Origin: Thauera sp. K11
GTDB lineage: Bacteria > Pseudomonadota > Gammaproteobacteria > Burkholderiales > Rhodocyclaceae
NCBI RefSeq assembly: GCF_002354895.1
Contig: NZ_CP023439.1
Coordinates: forward strand, 1,488,001-1,552,000
Direction of reading: 5' to 3'
DNA: 64,000 nucleotides
Positions 18,139 through 30,100 of this stretch are shown one piece after another (position 1 is the first letter of the stretch; each line of letters begins with the position of its first letter). Below the pieces are notes generated by a model. That model had not been told where the DNA came from. It saw only the letters and a list, made by a program, of their open reading frames with translations, and did not search any database. A program made the position numbers and the translations under genes.

Positions 18139-19560
18139 GTGGAAACATTGCCCGTTCGCATCGAACACGACCTGCTTGGCGACCGCGAGGTGCCGGCTTC
18201 GGCCTATTACGGCGTGCATACGCTGCGCGCCTGCGAGAACTTCCCGATCACCGGCATCACCATCGCCGCCTATCCCGACCTGATCCGGGCGCTGGCGCAG
18301 ATCAAGAAGGCCGCGGCCGAAGCCAACCGCCAGCTCGGCCTGCTGGATGCGCGCCGCTGCGACGCCATCGTCGCCGCCTGCCGCGAGATCATCGACGGAC
18401 GGTGGCACGACCAGTTCGTCGTGGACGTCATCCAGGGCGGGGCGGGGACCTCGACCAACATGAACGCCAACGAGGTCATCGCCAACCGCGCGCTGGAACT
18501 CCTGGGCCATGCCCGCGGCGAGTATGCGCACCTGCATCCGAACGAGCATGTGAACATGAGCCAGTCGACCAACGACGTCTATCCGACGGCGCTCAAGCTC
18601 GCGACCTACGTCGGCATCTTCCGCCTGGTCGATGCAATGGCCTATCTGCGCAAGGCGTTCGAGCGCAAGGCGGACGAGTTCGCCGACGTGCTGAAGATGG
18701 GCCGCACCCAGTTGCAGGACGCGGTGCCGATGACGCTGGGGCAGGAATTCTCGACCTACGCGGTGATGCTGGGCGAGGACGAGGAGCGCCTGAAGGAGGC
18801 GGCGCTGCTGATCCGCGAGATCAACCTCGGCGCCACCGCGATCGGCACCGGCATCAATGCCCATCCGGAATACGCGCCGCTGGTGTGCCGCCGGCTGGCG
18901 GAGATCAGCGGCGTCCCGGTGGTGACCTCGCCGAACCTGATCGAGGCGACGCAGGACTGCGGCTCCTTCGTGCAGTTGTCGGGCGTCCTCAAGCGCGTCG
19001 CGGTCAAGCTCTCCAAGGTGTGCAACGACCTGCGCCTGCTGTCGTCGGGGCCGCGCGCCGGCCTGGGCGAGATCAACCTGCCCGCCCGCCAGGCCGGCTC
19101 GTCGATCATGCCGGGCAAGGTGAATCCGGTGATCCCGGAGGTGGTGAACCAGATCGCGTTCGAGATCATCGGCAACGACCTGACGGTGAGCTTCGCCGCC
19201 GAGGCCGGGCAACTGCAGCTCAATGCCTTCGAGCCCATCATCGCCCACAGCCTGTTCAAGAGCGTGCTGCACCTGTCCAGCGGCTGCCGCGTGCTCGCCG
19301 ACCACTGCGTCGCCGGCATCACCGCCAACCGCGAACTGCTGCGCGCCTCGGTCGAGCGCTCGATCGGCATCGTCACCGCGCTCAACCCCTACATCGGCTA
19401 TGCGAACGCCACCGAGGTGGCCGCCGAGGCTTTCCGCAGCGGCCGCGGCGTGGCCGAGGTGGTGCTCGACCGCGGGCTGATGAGCGCCGAGAGGCTGGCC
19501 GAGGTGCTGCGCCCCGAAGTGCTGACCCGCCCGCAGCACATCCCCGCCACCGGCGCCTGA
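18139..19560 (+). CDS. aspA: Aspartate ammonia-lyase
   Basis: A 473-residue cytoplasmic enzyme that splits L-aspartate into fumarate and ammonia. It carries the fumarase/aspartase signature GSSIMPGKVNP (about residues 319-329), which forms the flexible catalytic loop, plus the conserved STNMNANEVI and NMSQSTNDVYPTA blocks. KVNPVIPEVVNQ favours aspartase; fumarase C is the alternative but reads differently at the N-terminus (RIEHDLLGDREVPASAYYGVHT is aspartase-like). The start is GTG 18139 with AAAGGAGA upstream. A sigma-54 promoter lies in front and a C4-dicarboxylate symporter follows 30 bases later, so the pair probably takes up dicarboxylates and feeds fumarate into the TCA cycle. Confidence 0.93.
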   Translation: METLPVRIEHDLLGDREVPASAYYGVHTLRACENFPITGITIAAYPDLIRALAQIKKAAAEANRQLGLLDARRCDAIVAACREIIDGRWHDQFVVDVIQGGAGTSTNMNANEVIANRALELLGHARGEYAHLHPNEHVNMSQSTNDVYPTALKLATYVGIFRLVDAMAYLRKAFERKADEFADVLKMGRTQLQDAVPMTLGQEFSTYAVMLGEDEERLKEAALLIREINLGATAIGTGINAHPEYAPLVCRRLAEISGVPVVTSPNLIEATQDCGSFVQLSGVLKRVAVKLSKVCNDLRLLSSGPRAGLGEINLPARQAGSSIMPGKVNPVIPEVVNQIAFEIIGNDLTVSFAAEAGQLQLNAFEPIIAHSLFKSVLHLSSGCRVLADHCVAGITANRELLRASVERSIGIVTALNPYIGYANATEVAAEAFRSGRGVAEVVLDRGLMSAERLAEVLRPEVLTRPQHIPATGA

Positions 19561-19590
19561 TCGCGGACGAGACAAGAAAAGGAGGACGAC

Positions 19591-20892
19591 ATGAAGATGA
19601 ATCGCCTGACGACCTGGATCGTCATCGCCATGGTGCTCGGCGTCATCGTGGGCTACGCCTGCAACACGCTGGCGGGCAGCCCCGCGGCGGCGAAGGAGAT
19701 CGCCGGCTACTTCGGCATGCTCACCGACATCTTCCTGCGCATGATCAAGATGATCATCGCGCCGCTGGTGTTCGCGACCCTGGTGGCCGGCCTGGCCAAC
19801 ATGGGGGATTCGAAGACGGTCGGGCGCATCGGCGGCCGGGCGGTGGCATGGTTCGTCGGCGCCTCGCTGGTGTCGCTGATGATCGGCCTGATCGCGGTGA
19901 ACCTGCTGCAGCCCGGCGCGGGGCTCGGCGTCGCCCTGCCCGAAGCCGGCACCGCCACCGACCTCAAGACGGGCGCGCTGAACCTGAAGGACTTCATCAC
20001 CCACGTCTTCCCGAAGAGCATCGTCGAGTCGATGGCCGGCAATTCGATCCTGCAGATCCTCGTCTTCGCGGTGTTCTTCGGCCTGGCGCTCGGTCATCTG
20101 CACAACCAGACGGCGCGTTCGCTGGTCGGCACGATGGACGACATCGTCCATGTGATGCTCAAGGTCACCGACTACGTGATGCGCGCGGCCCCGATCGGCG
20201 TGTTCGCGGCGGTCGCCGGTGCCATCACCACGCAGGGCCTGGGCATGCTGGCAGTGTTCGGCAAGTTCATGCTGGGTTTCTACCTGGCGCTGGCCGTGCT
20301 GTGGGCGGTGCTGATCCTGGCCGGCTACCTGGTCCTGGGGCGCGAGGTGTTCAGCCTGCTCAAGCTGGTGCGCAACCCGATGCTGCTCGGCTTCTCGACG
20401 GCGAGCAGCGAGTCGGCCTACCCCAAGCTGATGGAGCAGCTCGAAAAGTTCGGCGTCAGCAACCGCGTCACCGGCTTCGTGCTGCCGCTGGGCTATTCCT
20501 TCAACCTCGACGGCTCGATGATCTACACCTCGTTCGCGGCGCTCTTCATCGCCCAGGCTTACGGCATCGAACTGCCGCTGGCGACCCAGGTCACCATGCT
20601 GCTGGTGCTGATGGTGTCGAGCAAGGGCATCGCCGGGGTGCCGCGCTCCGCGCTGGTCGTCGTCGCCGCGGTGCTGCCGATGTTCGGCCTGCCCGAGGCC
20701 GGCGTGCTGCTGATCCTGGGCATCGACCACTTCCTCGACATGGGGCGCACCGTCACCAACGTGCTCGGCAATGCGATCGCCACCGCGGTCGTGGCAAAGT
20801 GGGAGGGGGCGATCGAGCCGGTCGACCCCGCGCTGGCCGAGTCCGAGGAAGCGCTGCCGGTACCCGAGGAGCTGGTTCCGCAGGCCGCCTGA
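19591..20892 (+). CDS. Dicarboxylate/amino acid:cation symporter (DAACS family, DctA-like)
   Basis: A 433-residue inner-membrane symporter with the family's eight-helix fold. Seen in order: N-terminal helices; the serine-rich hairpin motif STASSESAYPK (about residues 269-279); GYSFNLDGSMIYTSF, the cation/substrate helix 7 motif; hairpin 2 with SSKGIAGVPRSA; and LGIDHFLDMGRTVTNVLGNAIAT of helix 8. Substrate should be a C4-dicarboxylate or aspartate/glutamate. It has a strong GGAGG site and probably shares the sigma-54 promoter with aspA. The DctB/DctD pair downstream fits DctA-type regulation. A terminator follows. Confidence 0.92.
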   Translation: MKMNRLTTWIVIAMVLGVIVGYACNTLAGSPAAAKEIAGYFGMLTDIFLRMIKMIIAPLVFATLVAGLANMGDSKTVGRIGGRAVAWFVGASLVSLMIGLIAVNLLQPGAGLGVALPEAGTATDLKTGALNLKDFITHVFPKSIVESMAGNSILQILVFAVFFGLALGHLHNQTARSLVGTMDDIVHVMLKVTDYVMRAAPIGVFAAVAGAITTQGLGMLAVFGKFMLGFYLALAVLWAVLILAGYLVLGREVFSLLKLVRNPMLLGFSTASSESAYPKLMEQLEKFGVSNRVTGFVLPLGYSFNLDGSMIYTSFAALFIAQAYGIELPLATQVTMLLVLMVSSKGIAGVPRSALVVVAAVLPMFGLPEAGVLLILGIDHFLDMGRTVTNVLGNAIATAVVAKWEGAIEPVDPALAESEEALPVPEELVPQAA

Positions 20893-20942
20893 GGCGGACG
20901 TGGCGCGGGTTCGGCCCCTCCGGCGGCCGGACCCGCCCGACG

Positions 20943-20967
20943 GCCCGGTGCCCCGCACCGGGCTTTT
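20943..20967 (+). terminator. Rho-independent terminator after the symporter gene
   Basis: GCCCGGTG-CCCCG-CACCGGGC forms a perfect 8-base-pair stem, followed directly by TTTT. It separates the aspA-symporter unit from the TauE-type gene 27 bases on. Confidence 0.85.
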
Positions 20968-20994
20968 CCTGTCAACACGACGCAAGACCCAACG

Positions 20995-21750
20995 ATGATC
21001 GACTGGTACATCCTCGCCCCCGCAGCCTTCTTCGCCGGCATGGTGGACGCCGTGGTCGGCGGCGGCGGCCTGATCCAGATCCCGGTGCTGCTGTCGCAGT
21101 TTCCGCAGACTGCGATCCCGACGCTCTTCGGTACCAACAAGGTGGCGAGCATCACCGGCACCGGTGCGGCGCTGTGGCGCTACGCGCGCAGCGTACGCAT
21201 TCCCTGGAGCGTCGTGCTGCCGGCCACGGCGGCGGCGCTGGCCGGCGCCTGGGGCGGGGCGGCGCTGGTCGCCTGGCTGCCGCGCGAGACGATGCGGCCG
21301 CTGGTCGTGGTGATGATGATCGTGGTGGCGGTCTATACCTTCATGAAGAAGGACCTGGGCCACCGCGTGACGCGCACCGTGACCCGCGCCGACCGCTGGA
21401 AGGGCGCGCTGTTCGGCGGCGTGATCGGCGTGTACGACGGCTTCTTCGGCCCCGGCACGGGCAGCTTCCTGATCTTCGGCTTCGTGCGCCTGTTCGGCAT
21501 GGACTTCGTGCAGGGCTCGGCCAGCGCCAAGGTCATCAACTTCGCCACCAACCTGTCGGCGATCGCCTTCTTCGCCAGCCACGGCCCCATCCTGTGGCAG
21601 ATCGGGCTGCTGATGGCCGTCTGCAACCTGGCCGGCTCCTACCTCGGCGTCCAGCTCGCGCTCAAGCACGGCGCAGGCTTCATCCGCAAGGCTTTCCTCG
21701 GCGTGGTGATCGTGCTGATCGCCAAGCAGGTGGCCGACCTCGTCGGCTGA
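20995..21750 (+). CDS. TauE/SafE-family (TSUP) membrane transporter
   Basis: A 251-residue protein with about eight hydrophobic helices. Family features: the N-terminal AAFFAGMVDAVVGGGGLIQIPVL with its glycine patch, FGTNKVASITGT, and the second-half repeat GGVIGVYDGFFGPGTGSF followed by SASAKVINFATNLSA. TSUP proteins export or import sulfite, sulfoacetate or other organosulfur and organic anions; the substrate is unknown here. It stands between the dicarboxylate symporter and the sensor kinase, so a role in organic-acid transport is possible but unproven. Confidence 0.88.
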   Translation: MIDWYILAPAAFFAGMVDAVVGGGGLIQIPVLLSQFPQTAIPTLFGTNKVASITGTGAALWRYARSVRIPWSVVLPATAAALAGAWGGAALVAWLPRETMRPLVVVMMIVVAVYTFMKKDLGHRVTRTVTRADRWKGALFGGVIGVYDGFFGPGTGSFLIFGFVRLFGMDFVQGSASAKVINFATNLSAIAFFASHGPILWQIGLLMAVCNLAGSYLGVQLALKHGAGFIRKAFLGVVIVLIAKQVADLVG

Positions 21751-21792
21751 GGACGCTGCTACCATGGCCCATCCCGACCCGGCGGTTCCTTC

Positions 21793-23638
21793 ATGTTCCG
21801 TTCCCGTTCGCTGGCGCTGCTGCTGTTCTGTGCCGTCCTGGCCGGGCTGAGCGGCCTGGCCGCCTACCGGGTTGCGCAGCGGCTGGGGATCGCCGAACTG
21901 CAGGCGACCGGCCTGCACCGGCTCGACCTGTACGCCGCCAGCCTGGAGCGCGAGATCGGCAAGTACGCCTTCCTGCCCGGCACGCTGAGCCTGGAGCAGG
22001 AAGTGCTCGACCTGCTCTCCGGCCCGCGGGGCGCGGAGGCGGCCGGCCGCGTCAGCACCTACCTGGAAAGGCTCAACGAGCGCGCCGGCACGCTGGCGAT
22101 CTACGTCATGGACACGCAGGGCAGGGTGGTGGCCGCGAGCAACTGGCGGCGCCCCGACAGCTTCGTCGGCGAGGACCTTTCGTTCCGCCCCTATTTCCGC
22201 GAGGCGATGGCTGCCGGCAGCGGCCGCTTCTTCGGCATCGGCACCACGCGGGGGGACCCTGGCTACTACCTCGCCGCCGCGCTGGCGGGCGAGCAGGAGG
22301 TGCTGGGCGTGGCGGTGGTCAAGGTCAGCCTCGAGCAACTGGAAAAATCGTGGTCGACGGTGGAGGCGCCGGTGCTGGTGGCCGACGAGAACGGCGTCGT
22401 CATCCTGTCGGCCGTCGCCGGCTGGAAGTTCACCACGCTGCGCCCGCTGGACGACAACACGCGCGCCGCCTTCGACCACAGCCAGCAGTACAACCGCCGC
22501 GCGCTCCAGCCGCTGGGCATGCGCGAGATCGAAGGCTACGGGCACGGCGCCCGGCTGGTGCGGATCGCTGCCGACGGGCCGCAGATCGTGTCCGTCTATC
22601 CGGTCAGCGGGCGCTTCCTCGCCCAGTCGCGCGCCTTGCCCGGCACGCCATGGACGCTGACGGTGCTGTCGCAGCTCGAACAGGTCGACGATCTCGCGCA
22701 GACCCGCGCCGCCCTGGCGGCGATCGCCGCCGCCTGCCTGTGCATGCTGGCCATCATCGTCGCCCTGCGGCGGCGCCACCTGCGCCACCGGCTGGCCGCG
22801 CGCGAGGCTTTGCAGAAGGCCCACGACGAACTGGAACGCAAGGTCGAGGAGCGCACCGTCGACCTTTCCGCCGCCAACCAGAAGCTGCAGGACGAGATCG
22901 CCGAGCGCATCCGCGCCGAGCGCACCCTGCGCGCCGCGCAGGACGAACTGGTGCAGGCCGGCAAGCTGGCGGTGATCGGGCAGTTGTCGACCGGCATCGC
23001 CCACGAGCTGAACCAGCCGCTGGCCGCGCTGCGCACGCTGTCGGCCAACGCCGGCCGCTTCCTGGAACGCGGCGATGCCGGCACCGCGCGCGCGAACCTG
23101 GAGCGCATCGCCGAGCTGGCCGACCGCATGGGCCGCATCACCGGGCAGTTGCGCAACTTCGCGCGCAAGTCCAGCGGGCAGTCCGAGCCGGTGCGACTGT
23201 GCCATGCCCTGGACAACGCCCTGGCGCTGCTGGAGGCCCGGCTGCGGCGCAGCGGCGCGGCGGTCGAGCGCAGTTGCCCGGCCGACGAGCCGGTGGCGAT
23301 GTGCGACGCCAACCGGCTGGAGCAGGTGCTGGTCAACCTGGTCGGCAACGCCCTCGATGCGATGGCCGGCCAGGCGCAGCCGCGCCTCGACCTGAGCTGG
23401 GAACGTGACGGCGGCGTGGTCCGGCTGCGCGTGCGCGACCACGGGCCGGGCCTCAGCGACGAGGCCCGCTCGCGCCTGTTCGAGCCCTTCTTCACGACCA
23501 AGCCGGCCGGCGACGGCCTGGGGCTGGGCCTGGCCATTTCCGCCGGCATCGTCCGCGACTTCGGTGGCAGCCTGCAGGGTGCCAACCATCCGGAGGGCGG
23601 CGCCGTCTTCACTCTCGAACTCCCGCTTGCTCCCGGCC

Positions 23639-23646
<8 letters not shown>
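21793..23646 (+). CDS. dctB: DctB-type C4-dicarboxylate sensor histidine kinase
   Basis: A 617-residue membrane kinase. Helix 1 (about residues 6-27) and helix 2 (about 306-326) enclose a periplasmic sensing domain of the double-Cache type, including SFRPYFREAMAAGSGRFFGIG. A coiled coil follows (330-390), then HisKA with GIAHELNQPLAALRTL (phosphorylated H404) and the HATPase domain (N box LVNLVGNALDAM, then DHGPGLSDEAR and GLGLGLAIS). The protein should sense C4-dicarboxylates and phosphorylate the overlapping response regulator. The dctD start lies within its last codons. Confidence 0.92.
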
Positions 23647-24967
<1,321 letters not shown>

Positions 24968-25046
24968 CGGCGGCCGGCGCGGGTGGCCGCCGGGTAGGGC
25001 GCTGCCGTGCCCGCGGGCCGGTGCCGAAGGGATGTCGCATGCGCCG

Positions 25047-25233
25047 GCGGGGCAATCGTATGAAGAGGTTCTTGCGGCCGTTGGTCCGACGTCACGGCAG
25101 GTCTGGCGGCGGGGGATGCGCGGAGCGGACGAGCACTGTCCGAGTTCCGAGCGAAGCGAGGGCGAGTTGCGCAGGACGCGGAGCGCATCCCCCGCCGCCA
25201 GACCGGATTCGGTCGATCATGCGATTGCCCCGC
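25047..25233. repeat. Nested-palindrome element, copy 1 (MITE/REP-like)
   Basis: This gene-free stretch behind dctD holds an element of about 187 bp. Outer arms at 25047-25063 and 25217-25233 are inverted repeats of 17 bp with one mismatch. Inner arms at 25101-25121 and 25183-25203 form a perfect 21-bp inverted repeat beginning GTCTGGCGGCGGGGG. The loop between them contains GAGCGAAGCGAGGGCGAG. A closely related element in opposite orientation lies at 33907-34087. It encodes no plausible protein. The rest of 24968-25298 shows nothing further. Confidence 0.8.
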
Positions 25234-25298
25234 ACATGGCCCGTCCGGGGCGGCGGCAGGCTAAGCTAACGCGTTTTCGACCACCTCGTCCGGCAGCG

Positions 25299-25772
25299 AT
25301 GGAACACCAGATTCTTGCCCGCGCGCTCCACGTCCTCGGCGTCGTGCTGTGGATTGGCGGTGTCGCCTTCGTCACCACCGTCCTGCTGCCGGCGGTGCGC
25401 CGCCTGAAGGCGCCGGCCGAGCGGGTGGACCTCTTCGAGGCGGTCGAGGGGCGCTTCGCCATGCAGGCGCGCGGCACCACGCTGCTCGTCGGCGCCACCG
25501 GCTTCTACATGACCCACGCCTGGAACCTGTGGGAGCGCTTCCTGGACCCGGCCTTCTGGTGGATGCATGCGATGGTGGCGGTGTGGGCCTTGTTCACCCT
25601 CATGCTCTTCGTCGCCGAACCGCTCTTCCTGCACCGCTGGTTCCGGGAAAGCGCGCGGCGGGACCCGGAGCGCACCTTTCGCCGCATCGTGCGGCTGCAC
25701 GTGTTCCTGCTCTCCGTCAGCCTGCTGACCGTGCTCGGCGCGGTCGCCGGCAGCCACGGCTGGGCGTTCTGA
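25299..25772 (+). CDS. CopD/DUF2269-like four-helix membrane protein
   Basis: A 157-residue inner-membrane protein with four hydrophobic helices. The start [24 protein letters not shown] resembles the first helix of CopD-type and related proteins, with a conserved histidine (H11) and the WIGG turn; further histidines lie in MTHAW, WWMHAM and RLHVFL, which could bind heme or copper. No close functional neighbour is visible: it stands alone between the palindromic element and hpd. Role unknown; metal or heme handling is only a guess from the histidines. Confidence 0.7.
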   Translation: MEHQILARALHVLGVVLWIGGVAFVTTVLLPAVRRLKAPAERVDLFEAVEGRFAMQARGTTLLVGATGFYMTHAWNLWERFLDPAFWWMHAMVAVWALFTLMLFVAEPLFLHRWFRESARRDPERTFRRIVRLHVFLLSVSLLTVLGAVAGSHGWAF

Positions 25773-25930
25773 GCGGCGGCTGGCGGGAGAGGCCGCGCGC
25801 CGCGCCGGCGGCGCACCAAAGCCTTGCCCGGCGGTCGAAGGTTTGGTTCAAGATGCGCGACATGCGCAGCCCGCCGCTGCCCATCCGGGCATGCGCGGCG
25901 AGGGTTGCCGCCGGACGGAGGAGACGAACA

Positions 25931-27040
25931 GTGAGCAGCCAGGATTTGTGGGACAACCCGACGGGTATCGACGGCTTCGAATTCATCGAGTACGCGGCGC
26001 CCGATCCGGTGGAGCTGGCCGGCGTGTTCACCCGGCTGGGTTTCAAGGCGATCGCGCGCCACCGCCACAAGGACGTGACGCTTTTCCGCCAGGGCGGGAT
26101 CAACTTCATCATCAACGCCGAGCCGGACTCCTTCGCCCAGCGCTTCGCGCGCCTGCACGGGCCGTCGGTGTGCGCGATGGCCTTCCGCGTGGCCGATGCG
26201 CGCAAGGCTTACCGGCGCGCGATCGAACTCGGCGCCTGGGGCTACGACTCGCACTCCGGGCCGATGGAACTCAACATCCCGGCGATCAAGGGCATCGGCG
26301 ATTCGCTGATCTACCTGGTGGACCGCTGGCGCGGCAAGGACGGCCGCCGCGGCGGAATCGGCGACATCAGCATCTACGACGTGGATTTCGAACCGATCGC
26401 TGATGCCGATGGCAACACCGACGAGCATCCGGCCGGGCTCGGCCTGCTCGCCATCGACCACCTGACGCACAACGTGCATCGCGGCCGCATGGCGGAGTGG
26501 GCGGAGTTCTACCAGCGCCTGTTCAACTTCCGCGAGGCGCGCTACTTCGACATCGAGGGCCGGGTCACCGGTGTGAAGTCGAAGGCGATGACCTCGCCCT
26601 GCGGCAAGATCCACATCCCGATCAACGAGGAAGGCAACGACACCAAGGGCCAGATCCAGGAATACCTGGACCGCTACCACGGCGAAGGCATCCAGCACAT
26701 CGCCCTGGCCGCGGCGGACATCTACCGCACGGTGGACGGCCTGCGTTCCGGCGGCGTGCAGTTGCTGGACACGCCCGACACTTACTACGAGCTGCTGGAA
26801 AAGCGCATCCCCGGACACGGCGAGCCGCTGGAAGCGCTGCGTGAGCGCCGCATCCTCGTCGACGGGGCGCCGGGCGACCTGCTGCTGCAGATCTTTTCCG
26901 AGAACCAGCTCGGTCCGGTGTTCTTCGAATTCATCCAGCGCAAGGGCAACAAGGGCTTCGGCGAGGGCAACTTCAAGGCGCTGTTCGAGTCGATGGAACT
27001 CGACCAGATGCGGCGCGGCGTGCTGAAGGCCGAATCGTGA
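25931..27040 (+). CDS. hpd: 4-hydroxyphenylpyruvate dioxygenase
   Basis: A 369-residue non-heme iron enzyme that converts 4-hydroxyphenylpyruvate and oxygen to homogentisate and CO2 in aerobic tyrosine/phenylalanine degradation. The two-histidine-one-carboxylate iron site is visible as H177 (AIDHLTHNV), H256 (IQHIALAA) and E333 ([10 protein letters not shown]). The C-terminal [15 protein letters not shown] motif that closes the active site is present. The start is GTG 25931 with GGAGGAG upstream. The indolepyruvate oxidoreductase gene follows after 95 bases, giving two alternative routes for arylpyruvates. No homogentisate dioxygenase gene is in view. Confidence 0.96.
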   Translation: MSSQDLWDNPTGIDGFEFIEYAAPDPVELAGVFTRLGFKAIARHRHKDVTLFRQGGINFIINAEPDSFAQRFARLHGPSVCAMAFRVADARKAYRRAIELGAWGYDSHSGPMELNIPAIKGIGDSLIYLVDRWRGKDGRRGGIGDISIYDVDFEPIADADGNTDEHPAGLGLLAIDHLTHNVHRGRMAEWAEFYQRLFNFREARYFDIEGRVTGVKSKAMTSPCGKIHIPINEEGNDTKGQIQEYLDRYHGEGIQHIALAAADIYRTVDGLRSGGVQLLDTPDTYYELLEKRIPGHGEPLEALRERRILVDGAPGDLLLQIFSENQLGPVFFEFIQRKGNKGFGEGNFKALFESMELDQMRRGVLKAES

Positions 27041-27135
27041 CGAGGGCGGCCGGCGGGCGCTGATCCGCCGGCGAGGCATCAAACCGGCGAGCCCCGCCTG
27101 CCATCGGCAAGAAGCGGGGCCGGAGGAGACCTTTC

Positions 27136-30100
27136 GTGAGCACGACGCAAGCAGCGGTCCATGCCGCACCGCGGGCGGCCATCCGCTACGACTATCGCCT
27201 GGCCGACAATCTGGAAGCGGCACGGGGCCGGGTGTTCCTGACCGGGACGCAGGCGCTGGTGCGGCTGCCGCTGATGCAGCGCGCGCTCGACCGCGCGGCC
27301 GGGCTGGATACCGCCGGCTTCATCAGCGGCTACCGCGGCTCGCCGCTGGGCGGCTACGACCAGCAGTTGTGGAAGGTGCAGGCGCTGCTCGACGCCAGCC
27401 GGATCCGCTTCATGCCGGCGGTCAACGAAGAACTGGGCGGGACCGCGGTGCTGGGTTCGCAGCAGGTGGAGAGCGACCCGCAGCGCACCGTCGATGGCGT
27501 GTTCGCGATCTGGTACGGCAAGGGGCCGGGCGTGGACCGCGCCGGCGACGCGCTGCATCACGGCAACATCTACGGCTCTTCTCCCCATGGCGGCGTGCTC
27601 GCGGTGCTGGGCGACGACCACGGCTGCGTGTCGTCGTCGTTTCCGCACCAGAGCGACTTCACGCTGCAGTCGTGGGGCATGCCGCTGCTCAACCCGGCGG
27701 ACATCGCCGAGCTGATCGAATTCGGCCTCTACGGCTGGGCGCTGTCGCGTTTTTCCGGCTGCTGGGTGGGGCTGAAGGCGATCTCGGAGACGGTGGAAAG
27801 CGGCTCCACCGTCGATCTCGACGCGCTGCGCACGCGATTCGACGCGCCGGCCGATTTCACGCCGCCGCCGGGCGGCCTGCACTACCGCTGGCCCGACCTG
27901 CCCAGCCTCGCCATCGAGCAGCGCCTGGCGGCCAAGCTCGACGCCGTGCGCGCCTTCGCCGCGGCCAATTCCATCGACCGGACGATCTGTGCCTCGAGCG
28001 GCGCCGACATCGGCATCGTCACCTGCGGCAAGGCGCACCTGGACCTGCTCGAGGCGTTCCGGCGGCTCGGCATCGGCCTGGACGATCTGGATGCCGCCGG
28101 CGTGCGCTGGTACAAGCCGGGGCTCAGTTTTCCGCTGGAGCCGGGCCGCGTCCGCGCGTTCGCGGCCGGGCTGAAGGAGATCCTGGTCGTCGAGGAAAAG
28201 GGGCCGGTCGTCGAGCGCCAGATCAAGGAGCTGTTCTACAACGCCGATCCGGCGCGGCGGCCGGTGGTCGTCGGCAAGACGTCGGCCGACGGCGCGCCGA
28301 TGCTGTCGGCGCTGGGCGAACTGCGGCCGTCGCGGGTGATGCCGGTGGTGGCCGAATGGCTCGCCCGGCACCGGCCGGCGCTGGACCAGCGCCAGCACAT
28401 CGTGGACCACGTCGCCGAATTCACCGCGCCGGCGCTGCTGTCCAACGAGGCGGACGACGTGCGCCGCGTGCCCTTCTTCTGCTCGGGCTGTCCGCACAAC
28501 ACCTCCACCCGCGTGCCGGAAGGCTCGCGCGCGCAGGCCGGCATCGGCTGCCACTTCATGGCGTCGTGGATGCCCGGCCGCGAGACGGGCGGGCTGATCC
28601 AGATGGGCGGCGAGGGCGTCGACTGGGTCGCCCATTCGCAATTCACCCGCACGCCGCACGTGTTCCAGAACCTGGGCGACGGCACGTATTTCCATTCCGG
28701 CTTCCTTGCCATCCGCCAGGCGGTGGCGGCGCAGGCCAGCATCACCTACAAGATCCTCTACAACGATGCGGTGGCGATGACCGGCGGCCAGCCGATCGAC
28801 GGCAAGGTCACCGTCGACGGCATCGCCCGCCAGGTCGAGGCCGAGGGCGCGCGGCGGGTGGCGGTGGTCAGCGACGAGCCGGAGAAGTACCGCGGGCACG
28901 AGGGCTTCTTCCCGCGTGGCACCACCTTCCACCACCGCGCCGGACTCGACGCGGTGCAGCGCGAACTGCGCGAGGTGGAGGGCGTCACCGTGCTGATCTA
29001 CGACCAGACCTGCGCCGCGGAAAAGCGCCGCCGCCGCAAGAAGGGCGAATATCCCGATCCGGCGCGGCGCATCTTCATCAACACCGCGGTATGCGAAGGC
29101 TGCGGCGACTGCGGCAGGCAGTCCAACTGCCTGTCCATCGTGCCGGTGGAAACGCCTTTCGGCCGCAAGCGCATGATCGACCAGTCGTCGTGCAACAAGG
29201 ACTACTCGTGCGTGAACGGCTTCTGTCCGAGCTTCGTGTCGGTGCTGGGCGGCCGGCTCAGGAAGCCGGCCGGCGCGCGCATCGACGCGGAGCGGCTCGA
29301 CGCGCTCGCGGCGGCGCTGCCGGTGCCGCCCGCGCCGCCGTGGGATGCGCCCTACGACCTGCTCGTGACCGGCGTCGGCGGCACCGGCGTGGTGACGCTG
29401 GGCGCGCTCGTCAGCATGGCCGCGCATCTCGAGGGCAAGAGCGCGTCGGTGCTCGACTTCATGGGCTTCGCGCAGAAGGGCGGGCAGGTGCTGGCCTTCG
29501 TGCGCCTGGCGCTGCGCCCCGAACTGCTCAACCAGGTGCGCATCGACACGCAGCAGGCCGATGCGCTGCTGGCCTGCGACCTCGTCGTCGGCGCCAGCAA
29601 CGACGCGCTGCAGACGGTGCGCCGCGGCCGCACGCAGATCGTCGCCAACGCGCACGAGATCCAGACCGCGCGCTTCGTGCACGACCCCGACGCCGACCTG
29701 CATGCGCCGGCCCTGCTGGCGAAGATGCGCTTCGCCGCCGGCGACGACAGGGTGCAGACCTGCGATGCGCAGATGCTGGCGCAGCGGCTGCTGGGCGACA
29801 CGGCGGGCGCCAACGTGCTGCTGCTGGGCTACGCCTGGCAGCGCGGGCTGGTGCCGGTGTCGGTCGAGGCGCTGGACAGGGCGATCGAACTGAACGGGGT
29901 GGCGGTGCAGGCCAACCTCGCCGCGTTCCGCCTCGGCAGGCTGGCCGCGGCCGATCCGGCGGCGCTCGCCGGACTGGCCGGCGACGAAGGGCTCGGCCTG
30001 CTGCCTTCCCGCGCGGCCGGGGAGGACCTGCAGGCCATCGTGGCGCGCCAGGCCGAGCATCTCACCGCCTACCAGGATGCCGCCCATGCGATGCGCTACC

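Noticed and set aside
25032..25298. N-terminal extension of the CopD-like protein into the palindromic element
   Set aside because: The reading frame is open but passes through the inverted repeat; the family-like sequence begins at ATG 25299.
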